Positions 18,834 to 27,583 of a DNA stretch of 64,000 bases are shown here, in pieces. Origin of the DNA: Oscillospiraceae bacterium (GTDB lineage: Bacteria > Bacillota > Clostridia > Oscillospirales > Acutalibacteraceae); the NCBI GenBank assembly GCA_015065965.1, contig SVPH01000008.1, forward strand, positions 16,001-80,000. The letters are read 5' to 3'. Below the pieces are notes generated by a model. It had not been told where the DNA came from and did no database searches. It worked only from the letters and a program-made list of their open reading frames with translations. The position numbers and the translations under genes are program-made. Positions within the stretch are counted from its first letter, which is position 1. Each line of letters starts with the position of its first letter.

Positions 18834-19733
18834 TTAATTTTTTCTTTCGGATAGCCTGTCCGCAAGCACCGAAAGGAATTCTCCTTCACTGCCGAAAATA
18901 TCAAGTGCAGCCTTTGCCTGTTCAGTCAATTCATGGGCATAACATGCCGATTCATCAAGACCGAGAAGTGTAACAAAGGTAGACTTGCCGTTTTCACTGT
19001 CACTTCCTATAGGTTTACCGAGAGTTGCTTCATCGCTTGTTACATCAAGCATATCGTCAACAATCTGGAATGCAAGCCCGATATTTTCACAATATTTTTC
19101 CGCCGCTTTAATTTGAGTTTCACTTGCCCCTGCCGCAATACATCCCATAACTGCGGCAACTTTTATAAGTTTGCCTGTTTTCAGACTTTCGGTCTGCATG
19201 ATTTCATCAAGCGTTGCCGCCTTCTCTTCATTGGCAAGGTCCATAACCTGACCGCCTATCATGCCAGATGCACCTGCCGCTTTTGCAAGTTCAAGCGCAG
19301 CCATCGCTTTTTTACCTGCATCAATATCAGCCGAAAGAACTGTTTCAAAAGCGAGTGTCAGAAGTCCGTCGCCTGCAAGAAGAGCATTTGCCTCACCGTA
19401 AACTTTATGGCTTGACGGTTTGCCTCTGCGCATATCGTCATTATCCATACAGGGCAAATCATCATGGATAAGCGAATAGGTATGAATCATCTCAACGCCT
19501 ATCGCAAAAGGAATTGCTGATTTGTAATCTCCGCCGCATACACGGCAGAATTCCAAGGTGAGCATCGGTCTTATGCGCTTGCCGCCGTTGCCGAGAGAAT
19601 ATCCCATGGCATCAAGCATAACATCAAGGCCGTATGATTCCCTGCCCTCAAACGCAGAAGAAGATACATAATGGGCCGCCGCCTCATTTATTTTGCTGAC
19701 ATAATCTCTGCAGATTTTATCAAAATCAATCAT
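18834..19733 (-). CDS. ispA: Polyprenyl (farnesyl/geranylgeranyl) diphosphate synthase
   Basis: 299 residues. Trans-prenyltransferase condensing IPP with allylic diphosphates. The first aspartate-rich motif is in HDDLPCMDNDD and the second is FQIVDDMLDV; GGKRIRP binds the diphosphate. The residues before the first motif are of short-chain type, so a C15 or C20 product is likely. The ATG overlaps the end of xseB by eight bases. Confidence 0.93.
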   Translation of the reverse strand: MIDFDKICRDYVSKINEAAAHYVSSSAFEGRESYGLDVMLDAMGYSLGNGGKRIRPMLTLEFCRVCGGDYKSAIPFAIGVEMIHTYSLIHDDLPCMDNDDMRRGKPSSHKVYGEANALLAGDGLLTLAFETVLSADIDAGKKAMAALELAKAAGASGMIGGQVMDLANEEKAATLDEIMQTESLKTGKLIKVAAVMGCIAAGASETQIKAAEKYCENIGLAFQIVDDMLDVTSDEATLGKPIGSDSENGKSTFVTLLGLDESACYAHELTEQAKAALDIFGSEGEFLSVLADRLSERKN

Positions 19734-19929
19734 CGTTTTTCGCCTTTCCTGCCGAAAGTTCCGTTATTTTAAGTTGAGCCGCATCAAGCATTTTCGAGCA
19801 TTTAGCCGCAAGTGCAGTGCCCTCCTCATAAAGTTTCATCATTTCTTCCAAAGGAAGATTGCCGTTTTCAAGTTTATCCGTTATCTCTTCAAGCCTTGCA
19901 ACGGCTTTTTCATAATTTATCTTTTCCAT
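19726..19929 (-). CDS. xseB: Exodeoxyribonuclease VII small subunit
   Basis: 67 residues from the ATG at 19929, the usual XseB size. The family pattern is clear: NYEKAVARLEEI, LENGNLPLEEMMKLYEEG. It is a helical protein that assembles on XseA to degrade single-stranded DNA. An upstream in-frame start at 19962 would run back into xseA and has no better ribosome site. Overlaps ispA at its end. Confidence 0.93.
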   Translation of the reverse strand: MEKINYEKAVARLEEITDKLENGNLPLEEMMKLYEEGTALAAKCSKMLDAAQLKITELSAGKAKNDD

Positions 19930-19931
19930 TT

Positions 19932-21140
19932 TCAGCAACCTCTTATTTCCGTTACTTCGCATTCGATATCACCGTTACTGAGCCTGAGGTTAATCGAATC
20001 TCCCTTTTTTATGGTGTTTACATCTGATATTATTTTGCCGTTTTTACTTGCCACGCCATAACCCCTTGCAAGAATTTTGAGCGGACTCATGGCATCAATT
20101 TTTGCACAGAGAGACGAGAAATTCTTTGTTTTAAGTGACATTTCGCGGCTTACGGAAGCATCCATAGCCATAACTGCTCTGTCACATCTGACACGGAGGT
20201 TATCAATATAATTCTGAGGGCTTAGCCTCTGAAGTGCCGCCTTGCGCAGTTCAACCGTCGCCCTCTCACTGCCTATCTTATCATATATTGCAGAACCGAT
20301 TCGCCTTGAAAATGCTGAAAGCATTTCACGCTGCTGAAAACAGTCCGGCACTGCAAGTTCCGCCGCCGCCGAGGGTGTAGGCGCTCTTAAATCCGCAACA
20401 AAATCGCAGATCGTAAAATCGGTTTCATGCCCTACGGCAGAAATCACGGGAATATCGCTCGCCGCAACCGCTCTTGCAACAATTTCTTCATTGAAAGCCC
20501 ATAGTTCTTCAACCGAGCCGCCGCCTCTGCCTACAATAAGCACATCCGCCGCATTTTCGGCATTAAAAAGTTCAATCGCCGCTTTTATCTGAGGTGCAGC
20601 ATATTCGCCTTGAACGGCAACGGGACAAAGAACAATCTCCGCCAAAGGGAATCGGCGTGAAATAACATTTATTATATCTCTGACCGCCGCACCGGTAGGT
20701 GATGTTACAACACCGACTCTCTGCGGATAAGCGGGAATTGCTTTTTTTCTGTCAGAATCAAAAAGACCTTCTTTTGCAAGTTTAGCCTTAAGTTGCTCAA
20801 AAGCAAGACTCAGAGCACCTGTACCGTCAGGCTGCATGTCATCAATATAGAGTTGGTACTGACCGTCTCTTTCAAAAACAGCAACCCTGCCTCTGACAAT
20901 AACACTCATTGCATTTTCAGGCATAAATTTAAGACGCATATTGGCGGATTTGAACATAACCGCCTTTATTGATGAAAATTCATCTTTGATTGTCATATAA
21001 AAATGACCTGTTTTGTAGTGGTTTGTAAAATTTGAAATTTCACCCTGAACAAAAACAGTTTGCAGGTTCATATCCTGCTCAATTATCGACTTAACATATC
21101 GGTTAAGTTGGCTGACGCTTAATACAACACCGTTACTCAT
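19932..21140 (-). CDS. xseA: Exodeoxyribonuclease VII large subunit
   Basis: About 402 residues from the ATG at 21140, matching the family length. N-terminal OB fold (VFVQGEISNF, GHFYMTIKDE), then the catalytic region with TSPTGAAVRDI, VGRGGGSVEELWAFN and SAVGHETDFTICDFVADLRAPTP-type residues. GAGGAGG precedes the start. Longer in-frame starts would overlap the TsaD-like gene by more than 80 bases, whereas this start gives an eight-base overlap. Confidence 0.95.
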   Translation of the reverse strand: MSNGVVLSVSQLNRYVKSIIEQDMNLQTVFVQGEISNFTNHYKTGHFYMTIKDEFSSIKAVMFKSANMRLKFMPENAMSVIVRGRVAVFERDGQYQLYIDDMQPDGTGALSLAFEQLKAKLAKEGLFDSDRKKAIPAYPQRVGVVTSPTGAAVRDIINVISRRFPLAEIVLCPVAVQGEYAAPQIKAAIELFNAENAADVLIVGRGGGSVEELWAFNEEIVARAVAASDIPVISAVGHETDFTICDFVADLRAPTPSAAAELAVPDCFQQREMLSAFSRRIGSAIYDKIGSERATVELRKAALQRLSPQNYIDNLRVRCDRAVMAMDASVSREMSLKTKNFSSLCAKIDAMSPLKILARGYGVASKNGKIISDVNTIKKGDSINLRLSNGDIECEVTEIRGC

Positions 21141-22065
21141 TAGCCGCCTCCTCAGCGAGAATTGCCACACCTGCCGCATTGTCGCACGAAAATTCGGGCT
21201 GCGCAAAACTTGCACCGAATCTGCTCTGAATTCTGCTGCGTATAATGGAATTCGACATTACTCCGCCTGCAAAAAGCAAAGGAAGATTACCGTATCTATC
21301 AAGAGCATATTCTGTCATTTTCTCAAGCGTTTTGCAGATAAAATCAAGGCAATACCTTGCAACATTCTCTTTTGCTTCACCGTTTTCAAGCATTTTTTTG
21401 CACTGATTTTCAACACCGGAAAGGCTGCAGTTTCCGCCTTTCACACATATTTTCGGGTTATACTTTTCAGTGCTTTTCAGCGCAAGTGCTTCAAGTTCCT
21501 TACCGCAAGGGAAAGACAAACCCATCATTACTCCGACCCTGTCAACAGCCTGTCCGCAATTGAGGTCAAGAGTTTCACCTATTATTTCAACGCTAAAAGC
21601 CCTCTCACTATCCGGAGAAACAAGCAGCATCTCGCTCGTACCTCCGGAAACATGAAAGGCAATAAATTTTTCCTTTATTAAATTCATTTTGCCGCTTGAA
21701 TAAAGCGCTGCGGCAATATGGCCCGACTGATGAGAAAAGCCGTAAACCGGCTTTCTCATTGCGGCACCGATGCACTTTGCGGCATTCACACCGACAAGGA
21801 AGCAAGGCATATATGAACCCTCTGCATCTCTCGGCTTTTCAGAAACTCCGATTGCATCAATCTCTCCGCCGTATTCATCAAAAAGTTCCTGCATAAGCGG
21901 ATAAAGCCTTGCCGTGTGGTGAAACACCGCATCACTCTGGCGCAGACCTCTTTCACCGTTTTTAACAGGCAAAAGGAGTTTCTTTTGAATAATCTCGCCT
22001 GTTTTGCTGTCATAAACACAGACAGAGGTTGTATAGTTGCTTGTGTCTATTCCGAGAGTACGCAT
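21133..22065 (-). CDS. TsaD/Kae1-like M22-family protein (TsaD paralogue)
   Basis: 310 residues of the ASKHA-fold M22 family. The metal-binding pair appears as HQSGH (His112, His116) instead of the HMEGH-type motif of TsaD. VSGGTSEM, LNCGQAVDRVG and LLFAGGVMSNS line up with the nucleotide-binding loops. Shorter than true TsaD (about 340) and found between nusB and xseA, a position I know from other Clostridia for a paralogue of unknown role. True TsaD makes t6A at position 37 of tRNA; whether this copy does so is doubtful. Confidence 0.85.
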   Translation of the reverse strand: MRTLGIDTSNYTTSVCVYDSKTGEIIQKKLLLPVKNGERGLRQSDAVFHHTARLYPLMQELFDEYGGEIDAIGVSEKPRDAEGSYMPCFLVGVNAAKCIGAAMRKPVYGFSHQSGHIAAALYSSGKMNLIKEKFIAFHVSGGTSEMLLVSPDSERAFSVEIIGETLDLNCGQAVDRVGVMMGLSFPCGKELEALALKSTEKYNPKICVKGGNCSLSGVENQCKKMLENGEAKENVARYCLDFICKTLEKMTEYALDRYGNLPLLFAGGVMSNSIIRSRIQSRFGASFAQPEFSCDNAAGVAILAEEAANE

Positions 22066-22463
22066 TATTCCGCTTCCTTTGAGACCGAGCCGAGAATGCC
22101 GTTAACAAAAACCGAATCATCCTTTGCGGCATATTTTTTGCAAAGTTCAACAGCCTCGTTAATTGATACACCAACTGGAATATCATCAAAATATTTAATT
22201 TCACAGATTGCAAGCCTGAGAACGGCAAGCGCTACCTTTGAAATTCTGTTTATCTTCCAACCGTGAGAATATTTTTCAATAACGATATCAATATCGTCAA
22301 CATTCTCGCATGTTTTCAGTAAAAGTTCTCTTATAAACTCGCTGCCTGTTATAACTTCATTTTCAACAGCAAAATCATAGAGTTCTTCCGCAGCAGTCTC
22401 CTGATTAAATAATTTTTCAAAAAGCAGAATAAAAGCCTGCTCTCTCTCTTCACGTCTTGTCAA
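22065..22463 (-). CDS. nusB: Transcription antitermination factor NusB
   Basis: 132 residues, helical NusB fold. The N-terminal TRREERE and EQAFILLFE segment binds boxA RNA. The C-terminal DIPVGVSINEAVELCKKYA with VNGILG is the family signature. It works in rRNA antitermination with NusE. The start is a TTG at 22463 behind a perfect GGAGG seven bases away. It has its own promoter and heads the nusB-to-recN operon; its stop shares the first base of the TsaD-like ATG. Confidence 0.95.
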   Translation of the reverse strand: MTRREEREQAFILLFEKLFNQETAAEELYDFAVENEVITGSEFIRELLLKTCENVDDIDIVIEKYSHGWKINRISKVALAVLRLAICEIKYFDDIPVGVSINEAVELCKKYAAKDDSVFVNGILGSVSKEAE

Positions 22464-22504
22464 AATAATTCCTCCGTAAAGGGCTTGTGCCCGTTTATAC
22501 AGAG

Positions 22505-22533
22505 ATTATACCATCATTTGTTTAATTATACAA
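22505..22533 (-). promoter_or_regulatory. Promoter of the nusB-xseAB-ispA-dxs operon
   Basis: Minus strand: TTGTAT (22533-22528), 17 bases, perfect TATAAT (22510-22505). This places a vegetative promoter between spoIIIAH and nusB, so the housekeeping genes do not depend on sporulation control. Confidence 0.8.
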
Positions 22534-22552
22534 TATATTTTAAAAATATTTA

Positions 22553-23131
22553 TTAATAATTCATTTCGGTAATGGAAATTTTATCAACTGAATAACCCGT
22601 CTGCTCTACTGCAATCTCTTTGATTTTTATAACTGACACATCATCAACGGAACCGTTTTCAACCACAATCTCAGCGTTGCCGCCGTTTAAAATAACAAGA
22701 TTCTCGCAGCCGACTTTTGCGGTAATAAGATTCTCTATATCGCTTTCAAGTGATATTGCCTGTGCAAGTTCACCGAGCATGCGCGTTGCCTCTGCAACGG
22801 TTTCGGATGACGACGAACTGTCTTTTATAACATCGTTCAGCGATTCCGCGGCTTCGTCATGCGCTGTCTGGCGGCGAAGTTTTGCACTTGCAAAGTATTC
22901 GTTTGCCTGAGCCTGTGCAACTGCATCCTCAAGCGTAGCATCACCTGAAATAACATAACGGGCATCGCCGAGATTTGCGCCCTCCTGCACCTGAGGCTGA
23001 GTTGTTGTGACCGCAGCATTTACCCCTGCCGACTCAATTTCGGGTCGGGTATAATACCAATTCACAAACACCGCCGCTGAAAGAGCGATGATAAGAGTTG
23101 CAAGCAAAAGTTGTCTTTTTTTGATAATCAT
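22553..23131 (-). CDS. spoIIIAH: Stage III sporulation protein AH
   Basis: About 192 residues. One N-terminal transmembrane segment (LLLATLIIALSAAVFVNWYY) is followed by an acidic, Ala- and Gln-rich intermembrane region. The C-terminal half resembles YscJ/FliF ring-building domains. In the forespore channel SpoIIIAH spans the outer forespore membrane and binds SpoIIQ. ATG at 23131 preceded by GGAGGAAACAAC. Last gene of spoIIIA. No asp23/amaP-like gene lies between it and nusB. Confidence 0.9.
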   Translation of the reverse strand: MIIKKRQLLLATLIIALSAAVFVNWYYTRPEIESAGVNAAVTTTQPQVQEGANLGDARYVISGDATLEDAVAQAQANEYFASAKLRRQTAHDEAAESLNDVIKDSSSSSETVAEATRMLGELAQAISLESDIENLITAKVGCENLVILNGGNAEIVVENGSVDDVSVIKIKEIAVEQTGYSVDKISITEMNY

Positions 23132-23179
23132 TGTTGTTTCCTCCAAATACAAATTGTAAATTTATGCAAAACGAATGTA

Positions 23180-23743
23180 TTAATTCATTTTTGCCACGCT
23201 TACTCTTGCGCTGCTGATATCAAGCAAAGCCGTTACCGTTTCTATTATCTGCAAACGAACCGTTTCGCTGCCCGCACCCTTGCAGACAACAGCAACTCCC
23301 CGCACTTTAGGCTCGGCTATGCGCACCACAATGCCCTCCTGCCCCGACGAGCCGTCAACAATAACATAGTCATCCTTGCGTTCAAAACTGTTATCCCCGT
23401 CAGAACCTATGCTTTCGCCGTAGTCAAAATCGCTGAGATAGACCTCCTCACTGCCGCTTTCAAGAGTTACCATAACCTTAGTTTCTCCTGCGCCGTCAAT
23501 GACCGAAATTATTGAAACAAGGCGGTTTTCAAGTTCTTTTTCATACTCGCGTGTATCAACCGCTGCATCGGTTGTTGTTACTTCCGCTAAAACCGATTCA
23601 TTCTCAACGGTCAATTCACTGAGCATAAGTGCTGCAACGCCTGCGATGAGCAGTAAAACGATCGCCAGAAGTTTGGGGTTCAACTTCGTTTTATCAGATA
23701 TTCGGTTGAATGCATTTTTTAGTGTTTCTGCAGTTTTTTTCAC
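23180..23743 (-). CDS. spoIIIAG: Stage III sporulation protein AG
   Basis: About 187 residues with one transmembrane helix (LLAIVLLLIAGVAALML) and a ring-forming RBM-type C-terminal domain (IVVRIAEPKVRGVAVVCKGAG). It forms the large ring of the SpoIIIA-SpoIIQ channel. The start is uncertain. A GTG at 23743 begins a clean KKTAETLKNAF N-terminus; an upstream in-frame start at 23770 would overlap spoIIIAF by 11 bases. Confidence 0.9.
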   Translation of the reverse strand: MKKTAETLKNAFNRISDKTKLNPKLLAIVLLLIAGVAALMLSELTVENESVLAEVTTTDAAVDTREYEKELENRLVSIISVIDGAGETKVMVTLESGSEEVYLSDFDYGESIGSDGDNSFERKDDYVIVDGSSGQEGIVVRIAEPKVRGVAVVCKGAGSETVRLQIIETVTALLDISSARVSVAKMN

Positions 23744-23759
23744 ATTAAAATACCGTTCC

Positions 23760-24230
23760 TTACTCCGCATAGACCGTTACGGGCACTCCGAGTTCATCTT
23801 CAATCAACGCAGAAAAATCCGACTGTTTCTCGCAATATTCCGCTTCAATTGTCACCGCAATGCCATGTATAATTATGCATCCATCTGTATTAATATCCGC
23901 ATCTATGCATATTTCGTTCACCTTTATTCCCAAATTATCGGCTGTTGCAAGAATCTGTATTTCCGCCGCATCACAGCATGCAGAAACAGCATACTCTTGC
24001 AAATTCTCTGCACTGTCATGTTCATCAAAATCAAAACCCGACATCGCTTTAAAAGAAAAATCCGAGTCTGCAAAACCTGCAAGCGGTGAACAAATTGCTG
24101 CAACAACAAATATGCCGACAACCGCTCTTACCGTTTTATCCATAGACCCTCTCGGAGATATTACCATAACAAAAGTTCCTGCTGCTGCCGCAACAATCAA
24201 ACTCAATGACCACTGCCTTAATGCGTCCAT
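23760..24230 (-). CDS. spoIIIAF: Stage III sporulation protein AF
   Basis: About 156 residues with two N-terminal transmembrane segments (LIVAAAAGTFVMVI and AVVGIFVVAAICSPL) and a small ring-building-like C-terminal domain with the ending GVPVTVYAE. The ATG at 24230 has GGAGG eleven bases ahead and lies within the end of spoIIIAE, so the two are coupled. Confidence 0.88.
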   Translation of the reverse strand: MDALRQWSLSLIVAAAAGTFVMVISPRGSMDKTVRAVVGIFVVAAICSPLAGFADSDFSFKAMSGFDFDEHDSAENLQEYAVSACCDAAEIQILATADNLGIKVNEICIDADINTDGCIIIHGIAVTIEAEYCEKQSDFSALIEDELGVPVTVYAE

Positions 24231-24237
24231 TTTATTC

Positions 24238-25371
24238 TTATCCTCCCGATTTAACGGATACAACCAAACCCGATGAAATAATAAATACCGCCATGCAGAG
24301 AATAAGAATTACATTTGTCATTGAAAAAATATAAGCAACCGTTCTGAGAATTTCAGAACAAACTCTGCAGTCAAGCAATTCGCTGACAGAACAAGCAAGA
24401 CGCATTGCAAACACCCACATAGCAAGGTTAATTACAACGGGTACTCCAATTACAAAAAATACGATTACGGCATAAATCCCTATTGTACTTTTAAGAAGCG
24501 AAAGACTTGCTGAAACAGTTGTGTAGGCTTCACCCAGCGCACCGCCAACCACAGGCACAAACGAAGACGCCATTCTTACCCCTTTGACAACAAAGCTGTC
24601 AGCAGAAGAAGCAAGCACGCTTTTAAGAGAAAGAAAACCCGTAAAAAGTCCTGTTGCACAAGTCAACACAGTAGTCATTGTTTTTCGCATGAGTTCACTT
24701 ATTGCCGAGAGTCTCAATGTAGGCAGCATTGCGCCGGTTATCCCCAAAGCACCTGATATTCCTATTAACGGCAAGGCAAAATTACTTGCAATGGATTCAA
24801 TAAATTCTGCCGCTGCAAAAGCCGCACCTTTAAACGTAAGAGCAAGAGCAGGATTCCCGCTTGCGGTTACAACTCCTGCAAGAACCGGAATAAGTGCTTT
24901 TTCAAAATCTGCACACACACCTATTGCGGATACTGCAGCACGCACACTTTCAATCGCCGGCACAAAAATGCCGATAACAGTTATGCATCCGCAAATAAGA
25001 TTCATAACCGATTTACTCTTTTCGTCATCAGGAAAAAAGCCTGAACAAACGCTTACAAGCAAAACAATCCCGGTTGCTTTAAGCGTTGCCTTAAGCGGCT
25101 CGTTCACACCGTTTTTAAAAATATCCCATAATAATTTAAGAACTGTTTTCGGCGAAATATCAAGAATTTTCTCAAACTCAATTTCACTGCAGCCGAGTTT
25201 ATCAAGATATGTTTTTGTATCATCGGAAAGTTGCTCCGAAAGTTCATCGGCACCGCTTGCTTCAAGAGAATCTTCATAATATTGGTCTATGTTAACGCTG
25301 TATGCTGCTGTTGATAAAGCAAACGGTAAAGCCATAAACAGAAGCATACATACGAATTTTTTCAAAATCAT
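24238..25371 (-). CDS. spoIIIAE: Stage III sporulation protein AE
   Basis: 377 residues. Signal-like N-terminus, then a soluble region (30-110) and about seven or eight transmembrane segments, the usual SpoIIIAE layout. Conserved PLIGISGALGITGAMLPTLRLS and FVPVVGGALGEAY stretches are visible. It is the large membrane component of the forespore feeding channel. Its ATG overlaps the spoIIIAD stop by four bases. Confidence 0.93.
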   Translation of the reverse strand: MILKKFVCMLLFMALPFALSTAAYSVNIDQYYEDSLEASGADELSEQLSDDTKTYLDKLGCSEIEFEKILDISPKTVLKLLWDIFKNGVNEPLKATLKATGIVLLVSVCSGFFPDDEKSKSVMNLICGCITVIGIFVPAIESVRAAVSAIGVCADFEKALIPVLAGVVTASGNPALALTFKGAAFAAAEFIESIASNFALPLIGISGALGITGAMLPTLRLSAISELMRKTMTTVLTCATGLFTGFLSLKSVLASSADSFVVKGVRMASSFVPVVGGALGEAYTTVSASLSLLKSTIGIYAVIVFFVIGVPVVINLAMWVFAMRLACSVSELLDCRVCSEILRTVAYIFSMTNVILILCMAVFIISSGLVVSVKSGG

Positions 25372-25757
25372 CCGTTTATCAATCCTATCGCAAGTTGTGC
25401 AACACTTTTAAGCATAGGCAAAGCAAGCGCAATCGCCCCGACTCTGCCTGCGAGTTCAACCGCCGCCGCTATTGAAGAGCACGAATTATCGTAGCATATA
25501 TCCGCCGCAAACTGAGTTACAACACATATACCCAGCGCCCTCATAAGCATTGACACGTTCTCCTTTTCAATTCCCGCAAGGTTCATCATTTTGTCAACGC
25601 TTTCCGTAACTCCGAGCAAGTTGTCTGCAACCGAAACGAGCACAACCGCTGCGCCGCCGAGAACAACAAGAGGCGCTATTTCAGGTTTTATGTGACGGAT
25701 AAGTGCATAAAGCAATGCGGTCATTATGCCGAGAAAGGCAATTTTTATAATATTCAT
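25368..25757 (-). CDS. spoIIIAD: Stage III sporulation protein AD
   Basis: 129 residues and four predicted membrane helices, with the conserved IKPEIAPLVVLGGAAVVLV and ALGICVVTQFAADICYD stretches. Small integral membrane partner of SpoIIIAC and AE in the feeding channel. One base separates it from spoIIIAC. Confidence 0.93.
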   Translation of the reverse strand: MNIIKIAFLGIMTALLYALIRHIKPEIAPLVVLGGAAVVLVSVADNLLGVTESVDKMMNLAGIEKENVSMLMRALGICVVTQFAADICYDNSCSSIAAAVELAGRVGAIALALPMLKSVAQLAIGLING

Positions 25758-25758
25758 A

Positions 25759-25953
25759 TCAGAAATTCATTATGTCATCAACTGTATCGAGCAAACTTGT
25801 AAACTGCGGAATAAGCATCATAAGAACCACAACTATGCCTGCAAGAATCGTTATAAGAGCATAATCATCCCTGCCTGCACGTGCGAGAATTGAATTCAGA
25901 ATTGCCACAACAATACCTACTGCCGCAATTTTGATAACTATTGAAATATCCAT
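25759..25953 (-). CDS. spoIIIAC: Stage III sporulation protein AC
   Basis: 64 residues with two membrane helices (IVIKIAAVGIVVAILNSI and ALITILAGIVVVLMMLI). Matches the small SpoIIIAC of about 65-68 residues. ATG at 25953 preferred; AGGTG lies upstream, whereas the earlier in-frame start at 25962 overlaps this site. Confidence 0.92.
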   Translation of the reverse strand: MDISIVIKIAAVGIVVAILNSILARAGRDDYALITILAGIVVVLMMLIPQFTSLLDTVDDIMNF

Positions 25954-25963
25954 AAGGTACACC

Positions 25964-26476
25964 TCAAACTATGATAATTGCCGCCGAAATACCAAGCATC
26001 AACCCCAAGGCAGGGTAAAGATTTGAATATTTTTTTCTGTTTTCTTCACACTGCACAAGTTCTTTTTCAAAAATCTGTTTATAATATTCACAACAGCCGA
26101 GTTGGCTTTCTATATCTGTTGCTCCGATATCAAATCCCATTTGAATAAGATATTTGCATCTGTCGCCGAGCAGCGAACAAAGTTCCGCATCGCTTTCAAC
26201 AGCCTTTTTCCATGCTTTCGGAAACGCCTCGCCCGATTCCATGCTGCACCTGCACTGCACAACAAACTTAAGGTTCTTCAATTTATCGGTTTCACTCAGA
26301 ACTCTAAGCAAATCCGAAACGGGCATGCATGCAAAGCGTAACTGAGTTTCTATAACGGAAAGCATCAGCAGAATATCACTTATAATCTTTACTTTCTGTT
26401 CGTGACGTCCCGCAAAATATATTCCGCCCAAAGCAAATCCCGAACAAATCAAAATTACCGCAGCCGCCTTAAACAA
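25964..26476 (-). CDS. spoIIIAB: Stage III sporulation protein AB
   Basis: About 170 residues, the normal SpoIIIAB size. An N-terminal membrane helix (AAAVILICSGFALGGIYFAG), a helical soluble domain (FAFACMPVSDLLRVLS-type, ESQLGCCEYYKQIFEKEL) and a C-terminal membrane helix, as in the GspF-like family. The TTG at 26476 is the likely start: AGGTGA sits five bases ahead. The longer frame from 26554 would lie inside spoIIIAA. The start overlaps the spoIIIAA stop. Confidence 0.88.
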   Translation of the reverse strand: MFKAAAVILICSGFALGGIYFAGRHEQKVKIISDILLMLSVIETQLRFACMPVSDLLRVLSETDKLKNLKFVVQCRCSMESGEAFPKAWKKAVESDAELCSLLGDRCKYLIQMGFDIGATDIESQLGCCEYYKQIFEKELVQCEENRKKYSNLYPALGLMLGISAAIIIV

Positions 26477-27416
26477 GAATATCACCTGCCGCAAATGTTT
26501 TTTCGGTTTTGCCCACTTGTTTTGATGAGAGAAGAATAACTTTTGAGAATGCACCTGTTCTGAGAAGGCTTTGAATAACCGGCTTTGTTCTTAGTTCTCG
26601 TTCGTCTTTTGCGTGAATGCTCAAAGCAAAACAAACACCGCTGTTGACCCCTGCTTCAATCGCAGCAGCCTCATCGGAGGTTGCAATTTCATCGCAAACA
26701 ATTATATCCGGTGAAAACGAACGCAAGCCTATCATTATACCCTCCGCTTTCGGATACGATGTTAAAATATCACTGTTTATACCCATATCATTCTGTTCAA
26801 CACCTGAAACACTGGCTGCAATTTCTCCTCTTTCGTCGCACACAAAAGTTTTATAGAATCTGCCTTTATCTGCGCCGGAAAGGCAACGCACAAGGTCACG
26901 CAAAACAGTTGTTTTTCCGCTTGACGGAGGACCTGCAATTATAACGGACTGCAAGCCGTCTGAAAATTCATTTTTATAAATTTCATTTGCAGCACCCTTT
27001 ATCTCACGCGCTATGCGCAGATTTATAGCACAAACGTCACGCACTGCCGTAACTTTGCCGTTTTCAGAAACTGCAGTGCCTGCAACACCTGCCCTGTGGC
27101 CGCCGGATACCGTTATGTAACCGTTGGTAATTGCATCCCTGAAACTGTGAACAGAATAACCGCAAAGCCGCCTGAAAACATCTTCTATCTCTATTTCATC
27201 CGTTTGCAAAACCAATCCGGAATAAATCTGAGTAAGCATACCCGACTGAGAAACAAATTCCGCTCCTCTTTCTGTAATAACCGTAACGGCTCTCCTGCTT
27301 CTCAATCGTATTTCGCGTATTTTTTCTTTTTCACTGTCAGGCAGGGAAATAAAAACATCTTTAAGCCTCGGCGACAAACTCTGCACTGCAAGATTAAATC
27401 GTTTTATGTTATCCAT
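26469..27416 (-). CDS. spoIIIAA: Stage III sporulation protein AA, ATPase
   Basis: About 315 residues. Secretion-type AAA ATPase of the spoIIIA channel. Walker A GPPSSGKTTVLRDL, then CDERGEIA and Walker B IIVCDEIAT are visible. N-terminal region with IREIRLRSRRAVTVI is typical. First gene of the eight-gene operon, normally under sigma-E in the mother cell; I could not identify a convincing sigma-E promoter here. The ATG at 27416 has a weak CGGA site; a TTG at 27449 has its AAAGGA too close. Confidence 0.94.
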   Translation of the reverse strand: MDNIKRFNLAVQSLSPRLKDVFISLPDSEKEKIREIRLRSRRAVTVITERGAEFVSQSGMLTQIYSGLVLQTDEIEIEDVFRRLCGYSVHSFRDAITNGYITVSGGHRAGVAGTAVSENGKVTAVRDVCAINLRIAREIKGAANEIYKNEFSDGLQSVIIAGPPSSGKTTVLRDLVRCLSGADKGRFYKTFVCDERGEIAASVSGVEQNDMGINSDILTSYPKAEGIMIGLRSFSPDIIVCDEIATSDEAAAIEAGVNSGVCFALSIHAKDERELRTKPVIQSLLRTGAFSKVILLSSKQVGKTEKTFAAGDILV

Positions 27417-27515
27417 TGCTTTTCCGTCCGTTTCGTTTGTAGAGTTCAAGTCCTTTCAGTCTAAAATATATGTGCCCTTGTCCGAAAGTAGAACATATCT
27501 TTACAGTTTGTTCAC

Positions 27516-27544
27516 TTGAAATAAACATGATGTTATGTTATATT
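27516..27544 (+). promoter_or_regulatory. Promoter of yfhO-like gene
   Basis: TTGAAA (27516-27521), 17 bases, TATATT (27539-27544), about 35 bases before the GGAGG of the downstream gene and divergent from spoIIIAA. Confidence 0.65.
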
Positions 27545-27583
27545 AATTATATTATGGCAAAAACTTGTTTTGGAGGAAAAATT

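Noticed and set aside
27450..27515. Sigma-E promoter of spoIIIA
   Set aside because: A CATATATT-like -10 is present on the minus strand but no matching -35 at the right spacing, so I did not annotate it.
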